A stretch of 64,000 nucleotides of DNA from Actomonas aquatica (GTDB lineage: Bacteria; Verrucomicrobiota; Verrucomicrobiia; Opitutales; Opitutaceae). Within the stretch, counting starts at the first letter, position 1. Each line of letters begins with the position of its first letter. Positions 16,163 to 26,265 of the stretch are shown here, one piece after another. A program made the translations under genes and the position numbers. The stretch covers positions 1,798,001-1,862,000 of the forward strand of contig NZ_CP139781.1 of the NCBI RefSeq assembly GCF_019679435.2, given 5' to 3'. Below the pieces are notes generated by a model, which did not search any database, was not told where the DNA came from, and worked only from the letters and a program-made list of their open reading frames with translations.

Positions 16163-19060
16163 TCACTCGAAGAGGTAGCTGAGCGAAAGGGAGAAGCTGC
16201 GACCGGATTGGTAGCGGCTGTAGATGAGGTCACGGTCGGGTAGCCCGATCAGTTTCTCCTTGTCGGAATCGAGGAGATTCTTGGCGCTGAGTTTGAGCTT
16301 CCAGCGGGTGCCGAGGCGTTGGCTCAGCACAAAATTGAGGTCCGGGGCCGGCTGTTCGTAGACGTCCGGCATCGGGCCAAACACGACCAGATCGAGACGC
16401 TCGCCCACGACGTTGTAGGACAGCGTCGCGGAGGTGCCGGACTCCTCGCGGGAGTAATTGATGTCGGCGTTAAACACGTAAGGCGACTGGCCGAGCAGCT
16501 CGCGCTTGTCGGCGGCGTTGGGGTCGTAGGCGCGCAGGATGGACATCTCCGCCTCCGGGATCGTCACCTCGGATTCGATGAAGGTGAGGTTACCGCCCAG
16601 CGACCAGCGGCGGAAAGCTTCGCCGAGGAAGGACAGGTCACGACGGAACTCGAACTCGATGCCATAGACCGTGCCCTTCTCCACATTCTGCGGTTGGATC
16701 GAACCCACCGCCGGCTGGTAAAGCACCTCGATCGGCTGGCTCATGTCCTTGTAGAAGGCGCTCACCGCGACGGTCTCGCCCTTGCCCGGGAACCACTCCC
16801 AACGCAGGTCAAAATTATCGATGACGGTGAGTTCGAGGTCGGCGTTGCCGAGGTAAACGTCGCCGGTGAACACGTCGGCGTAACGGATGTCGGAGAGTTC
16901 CTTGTAGGTCGGACGCGCGATGGTGCGGCCGTAGGCGGCGCGCCAGTTCATGCGTTTGGTCTGCGCCCACACGAAATTGATCGCGGGGAGGAAATTGTCG
17001 TCATCGACGATGCCGGTCTTCGGCGTCAGGCCCGGCACCTCCACCGGCGTGGTCACGATCTCGGTGCTCTCGTAACGCGCGCCGAAGACGCTGCGCCAGC
17101 GCTCGCTGATCTGGTAATCGAGCATCGCATACACCGCGCTGATGTCTTGTTCGCCGATGTATTTGTTGGGCTCCTGCTGACGCGAAATCGTGTTGCCGAA
17201 GGTCACGCCATTGGCGTCGCGGTCGATGATGCCGACTGCCCCCGGGAACGCTTCGACGGCGTCGCGGGTGCGGGCGGAGCGAAAGTATTGGAAGCGCTGT
17301 TCGTCGTAATCGCGCTCGTTGCTCGAGGCCATGCCACCGAACTTGAGGCGCGACTCGTAACCGCCGAAGTGCAACGGCACGGTGATGTCGATGCCGCCTT
17401 CGGTCGCCTCCTCAGTGAGCTCGCGGAAGTAACGGTCGGGCTGCACGCCGGTGGCGTTGACCGGATTGCCGTCGAGGTCGTAGAGGGCGTTGAGGGTGCG
17501 GTAGTCGGGCTGGTCCTGCGTGCTCTCGGACTGCGAGAGGCGCCACTCAATCTCGGTTTCGCCGAGGCCCATGAAGAGGCTCTTGCCCTGCAACTGCGCC
17601 GAGGCGACGGAGCGCTCGGTCCGGAGCAGATCGTAGATTTCGTAGATCGCGCCGCCGTAGTTGAAGACCTCCTCGCCGACACCGCGCTTGACGGTGTCAT
17701 CCACGCTCTCGTTGTAGACCAAATCGAGGCTGACCTCGTGATCGATCGTCGGGCGCACCGCCAGCTTGATGAGGCCACCCTGGGCATCCGAAATCGTGCT
17801 CGAGGTCACGCCAAACTGGGGCGTTCCCGCCGGCGCGAGGGTCGGATCGAAGGAGAGCAGATCCGCGTCGGAAGTGAGCAGATAACGCAGCACGACGTTG
17901 TCGGGCGTGCCGGTGAAGCGGCCGATCACGCCGTCGTCGTAATGGCTGTAGGAGCGGCTCTTGTTGAAGCTGCCGGTGATGCCGAAGAGGCCTTGGTCAC
18001 CGAACTCGAAGCTGTTACCGGCGGCTACGCTGAGGCTCGTCGTCGGCTGACCGCGACGCTCGTAGGGATAAAACGGAGTAGTGAAAAGCTTCGTCGCCGC
18101 ATCGAGCTGCTCGGCCGGCTCAAAGTTGCCAAACAAGTCGGCTTGAATCTCGGCAGAAACGCGATTCGGGAAGGTTTCCGGCAAGCCATCCGGCACCCGG
18201 CCCATGTTGCCCTGCGAGGCGAGAATCTGCTCGTCGTAAACGTTGCTATTGCCGCCCGAGGCGATGGAAGCGGTGAAGAAGAAATGGTCGGGGAACGACT
18301 TGGTCTTCAGGTTGACGCTACCGCCGGAAAACGCCCCCGGTTGATCGGGCGTGAACGACTTGGTGGTGACGACGCTTTCGATGATGTCGGTCGGAAACTG
18401 GTCCATCTGCACCGCACGTTTGTCGGGGTCGGCGCTGGGCACCGAGACGCCGTTCATGAGGGTGTTGGAGTAACGGTCACCGAGACCGCGGATGAGCACG
18501 TATTTGCCGTCCACGACGGACGCGCCGGTCACCTTGCTGAGCGCTTCGGCGGCATCGCCGGCCCCAAGGCGGGAAAACTGATCGCTGCCGATGGCGTCGC
18601 TGATGGTGGCCGCCTTCTGGCGCGCCACGAGCAGACCGATATCGGAGGATTGCACCACGTCGGCGGAGACGGTGAACGCCTCCATCTTCACCACGTCGCT
18701 GCCCATCGCCGCCAACGGAATGTCGAGACGCAGGGTTTCGCCCGCACTGATGCTCAGGTCCGTGATGTTGGCCGCTTGGTAACCCTCTTTGATGACCGAC
18801 AGCGTGTAGGTGCCCACCGGCAGATCGGAGAGCACGTAAGCACCCGCGAGATCGGTGGTGGCAACAGCGCCGGTTTCGACGACGGTCACCTCGGTCCAGG
18901 ACACCCCGAACCCGGTGCCTTCGTCGATCACTCGACCGGACACAGCACCAGTCGCGCCCGATTGGGCATGCGCGGCGGCAACCAAGACCAGCGCCCCGGC
19001 GAGGGCGGCGAAAGAACGAAGGATGTATCGGGCGCCCAAACGACGCGGGATGCGTGACAT
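16163..19060 (-). CDS. TonB-dependent outer-membrane receptor
   Basis: 965 residues. A signal peptide (cleavage near AAHAQ) is followed by a carboxypeptidase-regulatory-like domain (~38-120, GAVSGRVIDEGTGFGVSWTE). The plug (~150-260) contains GDAAEALSKVTGASVVDGKY and LIRGLGDRYSNTLMNGV. A 22-strand barrel continues to the terminal SLSLSYLFE. Domain layout resembles SusC-like and TonB receptors of Bacteroidota and Opitutales. It is followed directly by the secreted beta-helix-like protein and flanked by pst genes; PhoB-like repeats precede it. The substrate is unknown, but an organic phosphate compound would fit. Confidence 0.9.
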   Translation of the reverse strand: MSRIPRRLGARYILRSFAALAGALVLVAAAHAQSGATGAVSGRVIDEGTGFGVSWTEVTVVETGAVATTDLAGAYVLSDLPVGTYTLSVIKEGYQAANITDLSISAGETLRLDIPLAAMGSDVVKMEAFTVSADVVQSSDIGLLVARQKAATISDAIGSDQFSRLGAGDAAEALSKVTGASVVDGKYVLIRGLGDRYSNTLMNGVSVPSADPDKRAVQMDQFPTDIIESVVTTKSFTPDQPGAFSGGSVNLKTKSFPDHFFFTASIASGGNSNVYDEQILASQGNMGRVPDGLPETFPNRVSAEIQADLFGNFEPAEQLDAATKLFTTPFYPYERRGQPTTSLSVAAGNSFEFGDQGLFGITGSFNKSRSYSHYDDGVIGRFTGTPDNVVLRYLLTSDADLLSFDPTLAPAGTPQFGVTSSTISDAQGGLIKLAVRPTIDHEVSLDLVYNESVDDTVKRGVGEEVFNYGGAIYEIYDLLRTERSVASAQLQGKSLFMGLGETEIEWRLSQSESTQDQPDYRTLNALYDLDGNPVNATGVQPDRYFRELTEEATEGGIDITVPLHFGGYESRLKFGGMASSNERDYDEQRFQYFRSARTRDAVEAFPGAVGIIDRDANGVTFGNTISRQQEPNKYIGEQDISAVYAMLDYQISERWRSVFGARYESTEIVTTPVEVPGLTPKTGIVDDDNFLPAINFVWAQTKRMNWRAAYGRTIARPTYKELSDIRYADVFTGDVYLGNADLELTVIDNFDLRWEWFPGKGETVAVSAFYKDMSQPIEVLYQPAVGSIQPQNVEKGTVYGIEFEFRRDLSFLGEAFRRWSLGGNLTFIESEVTIPEAEMSILRAYDPNAADKRELLGQSPYVFNADINYSREESGTSATLSYNVVGERLDLVVFGPMPDVYEQPAPDLNFVLSQRLGTRWKLKLSAKNLLDSDKEKLIGLPDRDLIYSRYQSGRSFSLSLSYLFE

Positions 19061-19153
19061 GCGACCGACACCGCCATGAGGCGAGCCTCCTACTCAAACC
19101 GAATGAAAGGCCGCCACCAACATGTTACCCGGCCGACAAGTCGCCGTAACCTA

Positions 19154-19171
19154 CGTGACGCTCACGTGACA
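19154..19171 (-). promoter_or_regulatory. Candidate Pho box upstream of TonB receptor
   Basis: Plus-strand 7-mers CGTGACG (19154-19160) and CGTGACA (19165-19171) have the 11-bp period seen before the porin and second pstS genes; CGTAACC at 19145-19151 is a further near match but at a 9-bp offset. They lie about 95-110 bp before the receptor start. Two in-phase units make this the weakest of the three sites, but the same 7-mers in three places of one locus are unlikely to be chance. Confidence 0.5.
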
Positions 19172-19192
19172 GCGTCACGCAATTGTGGCCAA

Positions 19193-21916
19193 TCAGTTAC
19201 CGTTGTCGGCGTTCTCGCTGTCCTTCTCGGTCGCTGCCTGCGTGAGGGTCACCAGGTCCTGCAATGAGGTGAAGTGCTGGCTCAGGTCGAAGTCGCCCCC
19301 TAGTCCACCCACGATGCGGTCGAAGAGCTCCTTCTTGGAATCCTTCAGGTCCTGGATGCGTTCCTCGATCGTGCCGGCCGTGACCATGCGATACACAAAA
19401 ACGGTGTTGGTCTGGCCGATGCGATGCACCCGATCGACCGCCTGCGCCTCCACCGCGGGGTTCCACCACGGGTCGAGCAGGAACACATAATCGGCCGCGT
19501 GCAGCGTGATACCGGTGCCAGCCGCCTTGAGCGAGACCAACATGGCCGCCGCGCCTTCGCCTCCCTGAAAGTCCTGCACGGGCTTTTGGCGGTCGAGGGT
19601 CATGCCGGTGAGTTCATACTGCGGCAAATCCGGGTAATGGAGCGCCAACGCCTCCTTCACGCGGTCGAGCAGCATGACAAACTGCGAAAAAATCACGACC
19701 TTGTGACCGCTCTCGATGATCTCGGCCAACTTGTCGACCAGCAGCCCGATCTTGCCCGAGTCCTCCAGCGGCGATTTGCGCCACGGCAACATGTCCGGGT
19801 CGCAACACACCTGGCGCAGGCGCGTGAGCAGCGCGAGGAAGCCGAACGACTTCTCCCGCATCGCCTCGCCCACGTCGTCGCCGAGCCGCTGCAGGCCTTC
19901 GGAACAGATACGGGCGTATTCGGCCCGCTGCACGTCGCTCATCGGGCAGTGCAGGTCCATCTCCACCTTCGGCGGCAGCTCCTTGGCCACTTCACTCTTG
20001 GTGCGACGCAGGATGAACGGCGCCAGCTGCGCCCGCAGGCGCTCCAACGTGCCGACACGGTCGACATTGAGCTGAGATTCGAAACTGGAGCGCGAACCGA
20101 GCAGCCCCGGCAGCAGGAAGCGGAAGATCGACCACAGATCCAGCTGGCGGTTTTCCAGCGGCGTTCCCGTCAGGACGACGCGGTGTTGCGCGCGCACGGC
20201 GAAGGTCGTTTGCGTGACCTTGGCGTCGGGGTTCTTGATGAACTGCCCCTCGTCGAGCACCGCGTAACCAAACTCCACCTTGGGCAGGAGCTCGCGGTGT
20301 TTGCGCAGCTGCGTGTAGCTGGCCAACCAGATGATCGGCGCCGTGTTTTCCACGAAGTCGTTGCCCGTTTTGAGCACGTTGGTGGTCAACTCCGGGAAGA
20401 AGCGCTCGATCTCCTCGCGCCACACCGGCACGACCGAGGCCGGGCAGACGATGAGGTGCGGCTTCGCGGTGATCGGACGGGCCTTGAGCAGCGAGATGAC
20501 CTGCAGCGTTTTGCCCAGACCCATCTCGTCGGCCAGCAGACCGTGGCACCCCACATCGGCGAGGTGATGCAGCCACTCGACCCCGCGCCGCTGGTAGGGA
20601 CGCAGCAACTCCGGCAACGCCGCGTCCACCGGCTGAGGCTTCAGCACACCCTCGCGCCATTCCTCCAACTCCGGCGTGACCGTGAGTTTGAAGCGCGAGT
20701 CGTTGAACAGGGAAAACACCAGATACGGCGACAGTGCGTCGGCCATATGCGTGTCGGAGACATTTTTGCGCCAGGCCTCGATCGCCTGCAGCTGCTCCGT
20801 CGGCAGCTCCACGATGCCCACGCTGGGCAAAATCACCGGCGAGGTCCCGCGCCGCAGCAGCGAGCGCACTTCCTGATCGGTCAGCAACTGCTCACCGGCC
20901 TTGAAGATCCAGCGCAAGTCGAGCGCCGGGGCGGCCGAATCGCGCCCCCCTGCCCCGTTTTCGCCCCCCGCGACATCCTTGCGACCAGCGACCGCCTCGA
21001 TCTGGATCGTCTTGGTGCCTTGGATCAGGTTGGCCGCGTTGTTATCGAGCTCGATGTTGAAGAGACGGCGCCAGGAGCTGAGCGTGCCCTTCAGGAAATT
21101 GGGGATCTCCATGACGTTCTCGAGCAGGTAGACCCCACTCTCGCTGTCATATTGGAAGTGCGCCTTGCGCGCGTAGGCCGCCAGACCGATCAACTTGGCG
21201 CGCTCGCCGGACGTGACATGCGCCTGCCCGTCGGCGTGGGCCGCGGTCCCCAGCGCCTGAGTCCGCTCTTTGTCTTTGGTCTGCCAAAAGGCGCGGAAGC
21301 TGAGCCCGCCGACTTTGGTTTTAAAGACCAGCACCAGGGTGCGCGACGAAACCCGCGCCCCCGAGGCACCGCCGATGCGATGAGAGGAGGTCTTTTGCGT
21401 GGCCGACCAAGGCGAACGCGTGGTGCGAGCCGCCCCGCCACTGGCGGCGGCCATGCCCCGCCCAAATGTCGCCGTGCCGTGCCCGTTGCTGCGACCGTTG
21501 CCGTTGGAGGAACCGTTGCTGTGACCATTGGAACTGACCGCCACCGCTTCGGGCTCCGGCTCGGGTTCTTCGGTCGGCAGGGGCGAAATCTCATCGGCCA
21601 CCAACTCTTCGATCTCGTGCAGGCCCGCCACCGCCAGCGCCCGCGCGTTATCCAAATCCGTCGAGGACGAGCGCACCGAGAGTTTGCCGTTGGCCCACTC
21701 GATGACCGCGTATTCGTCCTTCTTGTCCACCCGCCGGTGCACGATCGCATCGTGATCGGTCAACTCCAGTTCACGCACCTCACCCTCTCGATAAAGGCGA
21801 TGACCATCTTCCAACTGCGGCGTTGAAAAATGGGGCTCCCACTCGTCGGCGAGCTTTTCGAACCAAAATTCCAGGGACTGCGGGGTGTAGACGCGCTTGG
21901 GACCGTGCGATTGCAT
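19193..21916 (-). CDS. SNF2-family ATP-dependent helicase
   Basis: 907 residues from ATG 21916 ([12 protein letters not shown]); an upstream start at 21970 would add 18 hydrophobic residues of low plausibility. The first ~115 residues are conserved-looking. A Gly/Ser/Asn-rich linker (~125-180) follows, then a beta-rich region. The SNF2 ATPase holds [12 protein letters not shown] (Walker A), [14 protein letters not shown] (DEGQ in place of DEGH) and LTGTPLENR. The C-terminal helicase domain ends with [18 protein letters not shown]. Such bacterial proteins act on DNA-bound complexes such as stalled RNA polymerase. It is a single gene with no obvious partners. Confidence 0.92.
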   Translation of the reverse strand: MQSHGPKRVYTPQSLEFWFEKLADEWEPHFSTPQLEDGHRLYREGEVRELELTDHDAIVHRRVDKKDEYAVIEWANGKLSVRSSSTDLDNARALAVAGLHEIEELVADEISPLPTEEPEPEPEAVAVSSNGHSNGSSNGNGRSNGHGTATFGRGMAAASGGAARTTRSPWSATQKTSSHRIGGASGARVSSRTLVLVFKTKVGGLSFRAFWQTKDKERTQALGTAAHADGQAHVTSGERAKLIGLAAYARKAHFQYDSESGVYLLENVMEIPNFLKGTLSSWRRLFNIELDNNAANLIQGTKTIQIEAVAGRKDVAGGENGAGGRDSAAPALDLRWIFKAGEQLLTDQEVRSLLRRGTSPVILPSVGIVELPTEQLQAIEAWRKNVSDTHMADALSPYLVFSLFNDSRFKLTVTPELEEWREGVLKPQPVDAALPELLRPYQRRGVEWLHHLADVGCHGLLADEMGLGKTLQVISLLKARPITAKPHLIVCPASVVPVWREEIERFFPELTTNVLKTGNDFVENTAPIIWLASYTQLRKHRELLPKVEFGYAVLDEGQFIKNPDAKVTQTTFAVRAQHRVVLTGTPLENRQLDLWSIFRFLLPGLLGSRSSFESQLNVDRVGTLERLRAQLAPFILRRTKSEVAKELPPKVEMDLHCPMSDVQRAEYARICSEGLQRLGDDVGEAMREKSFGFLALLTRLRQVCCDPDMLPWRKSPLEDSGKIGLLVDKLAEIIESGHKVVIFSQFVMLLDRVKEALALHYPDLPQYELTGMTLDRQKPVQDFQGGEGAAAMLVSLKAAGTGITLHAADYVFLLDPWWNPAVEAQAVDRVHRIGQTNTVFVYRMVTAGTIEERIQDLKDSKKELFDRIVGGLGGDFDLSQHFTSLQDLVTLTQAATEKDSENADNGN

Positions 21917-21994
21917 CCAGAGAAAAAGGAAAACCGTAGGGGGGAGCCCCCCCCCGGCAACGTAAATCACCTAAATCGTGCAAATAGCTCTCAT

Positions 21995-23305
21995 CTAGAG
22001 ACCTAAGTGCAATCGAATGGCCTCGACCGTGCGGTCCAAGGCACCGCGGTTGGCCACATGCCACGCCCGACCGGCTCCACCCATCCGTTTTCGGGCCGCC
22101 TTATCCTGCAGGAGTTTACTCACCGCCGGCGCGACTTCGGCCGCATCTGCCAAGCGCTGCGCGGCCCCCACTTGCACCAAATCCTGTGCGATGGCGCGGA
22201 AGCTGCCCATGCCCGGTCCGAAGAGAATCGGTCGCCCCAATCCGGCCGCTTCGACCGGGGTTTGGCCTTCGGTGTGCGGCGGCAGGCTCTTGCCCACGAC
22301 CACCAGGTCGGCCAGCTGCGTCAGGCGCTGCAACTCCCCCGTCGTATCCGCCACCGCGATGTCCACCTCACTAGGCGCGACGCCACGCGACCGCAGGTGA
22401 TAACGCTGGCCCGTCGCTGCCACCAAGGCCTCCACCTCTGCCCGACGCTCGGCGTGCCGCGGCACCAGCAGGAGCCGGAGCACTCCACCGTCTTCGGTCC
22501 CCAGGCCGGCCGCGCGCGCTTTTTGCCACGCCTCCACCAGGACCGCCTCCTCTCCCGGCCAGGTCGAAGAACCCAGTAAAATCGTATCGGCCGCGGCGAA
22601 CCCGAGCTCCTGCCGCAGTGCCAATCGCGCCGCCGCGTCGATCTCCGTGATCGCGTTGTCGACTTTCAGGTTGCCGGTCACCCTCACCCGCTCCGCTGCA
22701 AAACCGAGCTCTATAAAGCGCCGCGCGTCCTCGGCCGACACCGCCAGGAGCTGCGTCACGTTGCCCATCAGCCCCGGCACCAACGCCCGCACCTTACGCA
22801 TACGCCGATAGCTGCGATCACTCAGACGCGCGTTGATCGAGAGCACCGGCACCCCACGACGCGCCGCCTGATGCATGTGCTCCGGCCAGCGCTCCCCTTC
22901 CGTGAGCACCAACACATCGGCCTCCACCTGCCGCCAGGCGCGCGCCACGAAGGGCCAAAAATCCATCGGGAAATAAGCCACCGCCACCGTCTCCGCCGCA
23001 TATCGCTCCCGCGCCAGCCGGTAACCCGTGCTCGTCGTGGTGGTGAGATACACCTCCACATCGGGCAGCGCCGCCAGCCGCCGCAGTAGCGGACCGATCG
23101 CCAGCAACTCGCCCACACTCACCGCCTGCAGCCAGACGCGGCGTTTGCCGCTCGCCGACTTCGCCGGCAAGCCACTCGGCACCGCGCCAAAACGTTGCCC
23201 AAAGCCATCCCCATAGCCGCCGCGCCGCCGCATGCGCCACAGGTAATATGGCGCCAGGACGAGCATCACGGGCAGAAAGACCAATCGGTAGAACCACAGC
23301 GCCAT
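21995..23305 (-). CDS. waaA: 3-deoxy-D-manno-octulosonic acid (Kdo) transferase
   Basis: 436 residues from ATG 23305 (MALWFYRLVFLPV, a membrane anchor). The frame stays open another 65 codons upstream but that part is Arg-rich and overlaps the divergent peptidase gene. VWLQAVSVGELLAIGPL is the donor-domain motif, and TEGERWPEHMHQAARRGVPV matches the conserved region around the catalytic Glu of GT30 enzymes. It adds Kdo from CMP-Kdo to lipid IVA at the cytoplasmic face of the inner membrane. This shows that the organism makes lipopolysaccharide. Confidence 0.93.
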   Translation of the reverse strand: MALWFYRLVFLPVMLVLAPYYLWRMRRRGGYGDGFGQRFGAVPSGLPAKSASGKRRVWLQAVSVGELLAIGPLLRRLAALPDVEVYLTTTTSTGYRLARERYAAETVAVAYFPMDFWPFVARAWRQVEADVLVLTEGERWPEHMHQAARRGVPVLSINARLSDRSYRRMRKVRALVPGLMGNVTQLLAVSAEDARRFIELGFAAERVRVTGNLKVDNAITEIDAAARLALRQELGFAAADTILLGSSTWPGEEAVLVEAWQKARAAGLGTEDGGVLRLLLVPRHAERRAEVEALVAATGQRYHLRSRGVAPSEVDIAVADTTGELQRLTQLADLVVVGKSLPPHTEGQTPVEAAGLGRPILFGPGMGSFRAIAQDLVQVGAAQRLADAAEVAPAVSKLLQDKAARKRMGGAGRAWHVANRGALDRTVEAIRLHLGL

Positions 23306-23393
23306 CGGCAAAGGGTCTGAGGAATCGAAAAAGCCCGCCCCCCTCAAAACATTATTTGGCGTTTCCCCATAAGCGCGCATGGTTTGCGTCACC

Positions 23394-26243
23394 ATGATTC
23401 CTGCCTCCCCGCGTTTCCGACGTCGCCTCCCCACCCTCTTCGCCGTCGTCGCCGGCCTGCTGCTCGGCCTCTGTGCCACCGCTCGCGCGGCCGATTTCAC
23501 CCACGAAGAGAGCGACCTGCCGGCCGACGAATCCGTTCGCTACGGCAAACTCCCCAACGGCCTGCGTTACGCGCTCATGCCCAACACCGAACCCCGCGAG
23601 CGCACCGCCCTGCGCCTGCTCGTGGAAACCGGCTCGCTGCAGGAAACCGAGGACCAGCTCGGTCTCGCCCATTTCCTCGAGCACATGGCCTTCAACGGCA
23701 GTGAGCACTACCCGCCCGGCACCCTCATCGAGTTCTTCCAACGCATGGGCATGAACTTCGGCGCCGACACCAATGCCTTCACCAGCTTCGACCGCACGGT
23801 CTACATGATCGACCTGCCCGATTCCACCGAACAACACCTCAACGAGGGCCTGCTCGTCTTCCGCGACTACGCCGGCGGCATGCTGCTCCTCGATGAGGAA
23901 ATCGAAAAGGAACGCGGCATCATCCTCTCCGAAAAACGCACCCGCGACTCCGTCCAGTGGCGCTCCTTCCTCGCCGAACTCAACTTCTTCTACGGCGACA
24001 CCCGCATCGCCAACCGCCTCCCCATCGGCGAGGCCGATGTGCTCTCCTCCGCCCCCCGCGCCGAATTCGCCGACTACTACGACACCTGGTATCGCCCTGA
24101 CCGCATGACCGTCGTCGCCGTCGGCGACTTCGATATTGATCTCGTCGAACGCCTCATCACCGAGCAGTTCAGCGACCTCACCGCCCGCGGCCCCGCCCGC
24201 CTCGATCCGCCCGCCGACACCGCGCCCGACGCCGATGGCGTGAAAGTCCTCTACCATCACGAACCCGAGGCCGGCAACGTCACCGTGGGCATCCAAATCT
24301 CCACGCCCTACACCGAGGAGCCCGACACCGCCGCCACCCGCATCCAGGACCTGCCGCGCGATCTCGCCCTCGCCATGCTCAACCGCCGCCTTTCCGAACT
24401 GGCCAAACAAGAGGGTGCCCCCTTCTCCAGCGGCAGCGCCTCCGCCGGTTCTTTCTATAAGGTGGCCGATTCCGCCTCCATCGAGCTGCGCACCCTGCCC
24501 GACCAATGGCCGGCCGCGCTCACTGTGGCCGAAAACGAACTCCGCCGCGCCCTCCAATACGGTTTCCAGGAACCGGAACTGCGCGAGGTCATCGCCGGCA
24601 TGCGCAACGGCCTCGAACAATCCGTGCGCCGCGCCCCCACCCGCCGCTCCAGCGGACTCGCCATGAGCATCCTCTCCGCCGTGGCCGACGACAATGTCTT
24701 CACCACCCCGCAGACCAATTACGACCTCTTCATGCCTGCCCTCGACATGGTGAGCATCGAGGCCTGCAACGCCGCCTTCCGCGAACTCTGGAACGTTGAT
24801 CACCGCTACGTCACCGTCATCGGCAACACCGGCACCGAACAAACCGACGCCCCCGAGGGCAAAGTTCGCGAGCTCTTTGCCGCCGCCCAAGCCGCCCCAG
24901 TCGAAGCGCCGCCCGAGATCGAAGAAGCCGCCTTCGCCTACACCGACTTTGGCCCCTCCGGCGAAGTCTACTCCCGCGAATACGTCGAAGACCTCGACCT
25001 CACCCTCGTCGAGTTCGCCAACCGCGTGCGCCTCAACGTCAAGAAGACCGACTTCTCCGCTCAAAGCATCAGCATGAGCATCCGCGTCGGCACCGGCCAA
25101 CTCTCCGAACCGATCGATCAACCCGGCCTCGGCGTTTACACCTCCAACACCTTCACCCTCGGCGGCCTCGGCAAGCACTCAGCCGACGACCTCCGCCGTA
25201 TCCTCGCCGGCAAAAACGTCGGCGTAGGCTTCGGCGTCCAGAGCGACGCCTTTGTCCTTTCCGGCGGCACCACCCCCGACGACTTGCTGCTTCAACTCCA
25301 ACTCGCCGCCGCCTACCTCGTCGATCCGGGTTTCCGTCCCGAGGCCGATCGCCAGATGCGCAAAGCCATCGCGCAATATTACACGCAGCTCGCCCACAAC
25401 CCGCAGGGCCCGCTCCAAACCGAAGTGCCGCGTCTGCTCGCCAACGGGGATTCGCGCTTCGGCCTGCCCCCCCAGGAGGTGCTCGATCAGCGCAACCTCA
25501 CCGAAGCCCGCTCCTGGCTCATGTCGGAATTTGCCCAAGGCTCCATCGAGATCGGCATCGTGGGCGACCTCGACGTCGACGCCACGATCGAAGCCGTTGC
25601 CCAGACCTTTGGCGCCCTGGCGACCCGCGGTCCGAAGCCGCACTACGCCGAGCGCCGCGAAGTGTCCTTCCCCGACGAACCGTTCACGCGCGACTACGCC
25701 GTGCCGACCGAAATTCCGAAGGGCATCATCGCCCTCTTCTGGCCGACCACCGACGGCATGGACGTGCAGGTCGACCGTCGTCTGCGCGTGCTCGCCAACG
25801 TGCTCGGCGACCGTCTTCGCCTGAAGATTCGTGAAGAGCTTGGCGGCTCCTACAGCCCCAACGCCGGCAGCTCCACCAGCGACACCTTCCCGGGCTACGG
25901 TTCGCTCAGCGCCTCCATCGTGGTCGACCCCGCCGAGGCCCAGAACCTCGCTCAAGTCACCCGCGACCTCGCCGACGACCTCGCCGAAAACGGCACCAAC
26001 GCCGATGAACTCGAACGCGCCGTGCTGCCCATTCTCACTGGCCTCAAGGAAAGCGCCCGGACCAACGGTTACTGGCTCGGCGCCGTGCTAGCGTCCTGCC
26101 AAGAGTTCCCGCAACGCCTCGACTGGGCGCGTTCCCGCTACAGCGACAACGAGTCCATCACCGTCGAAGAGATCAGCGCCCTCGCCGCAAAATACCTCCA
26201 CGACGACCAAGCCTTCCAAGTCATCTCCCTCCCGGAAAAATAA
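23394..26243 (+). CDS. M16-family zinc metallopeptidase (two tandem units)
   Basis: 949 residues from ATG 23394 with a signal peptide (cleavage near ARAAD). HFLEHMAFNG at ~95 is the inverted zinc motif HxxEH, and EIEKERGIILSE about 75 residues on provides the third ligand. The second half repeats the fold without the motif, as in pitrilysin-type proteins; the segment REELGGSYSPNAGSS matches the substrate-binding R/Y region of M16 C-terminal units. It should degrade short peptides in the periplasm. Divergent from waaA with 88 bp between starts. Confidence 0.92.
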   Translation: MIPASPRFRRRLPTLFAVVAGLLLGLCATARAADFTHEESDLPADESVRYGKLPNGLRYALMPNTEPRERTALRLLVETGSLQETEDQLGLAHFLEHMAFNGSEHYPPGTLIEFFQRMGMNFGADTNAFTSFDRTVYMIDLPDSTEQHLNEGLLVFRDYAGGMLLLDEEIEKERGIILSEKRTRDSVQWRSFLAELNFFYGDTRIANRLPIGEADVLSSAPRAEFADYYDTWYRPDRMTVVAVGDFDIDLVERLITEQFSDLTARGPARLDPPADTAPDADGVKVLYHHEPEAGNVTVGIQISTPYTEEPDTAATRIQDLPRDLALAMLNRRLSELAKQEGAPFSSGSASAGSFYKVADSASIELRTLPDQWPAALTVAENELRRALQYGFQEPELREVIAGMRNGLEQSVRRAPTRRSSGLAMSILSAVADDNVFTTPQTNYDLFMPALDMVSIEACNAAFRELWNVDHRYVTVIGNTGTEQTDAPEGKVRELFAAAQAAPVEAPPEIEEAAFAYTDFGPSGEVYSREYVEDLDLTLVEFANRVRLNVKKTDFSAQSISMSIRVGTGQLSEPIDQPGLGVYTSNTFTLGGLGKHSADDLRRILAGKNVGVGFGVQSDAFVLSGGTTPDDLLLQLQLAAAYLVDPGFRPEADRQMRKAIAQYYTQLAHNPQGPLQTEVPRLLANGDSRFGLPPQEVLDQRNLTEARSWLMSEFAQGSIEIGIVGDLDVDATIEAVAQTFGALATRGPKPHYAERREVSFPDEPFTRDYAVPTEIPKGIIALFWPTTDGMDVQVDRRLRVLANVLGDRLRLKIREELGGSYSPNAGSSTSDTFPGYGSLSASIVVDPAEAQNLAQVTRDLADDLAENGTNADELERAVLPILTGLKESARTNGYWLGAVLASCQEFPQRLDWARSRYSDNESITVEEISALAAKYLHDDQAFQVISLPEK

Positions 26244-26265
26244 AGACCGTCGCCGTCTCACTAAA

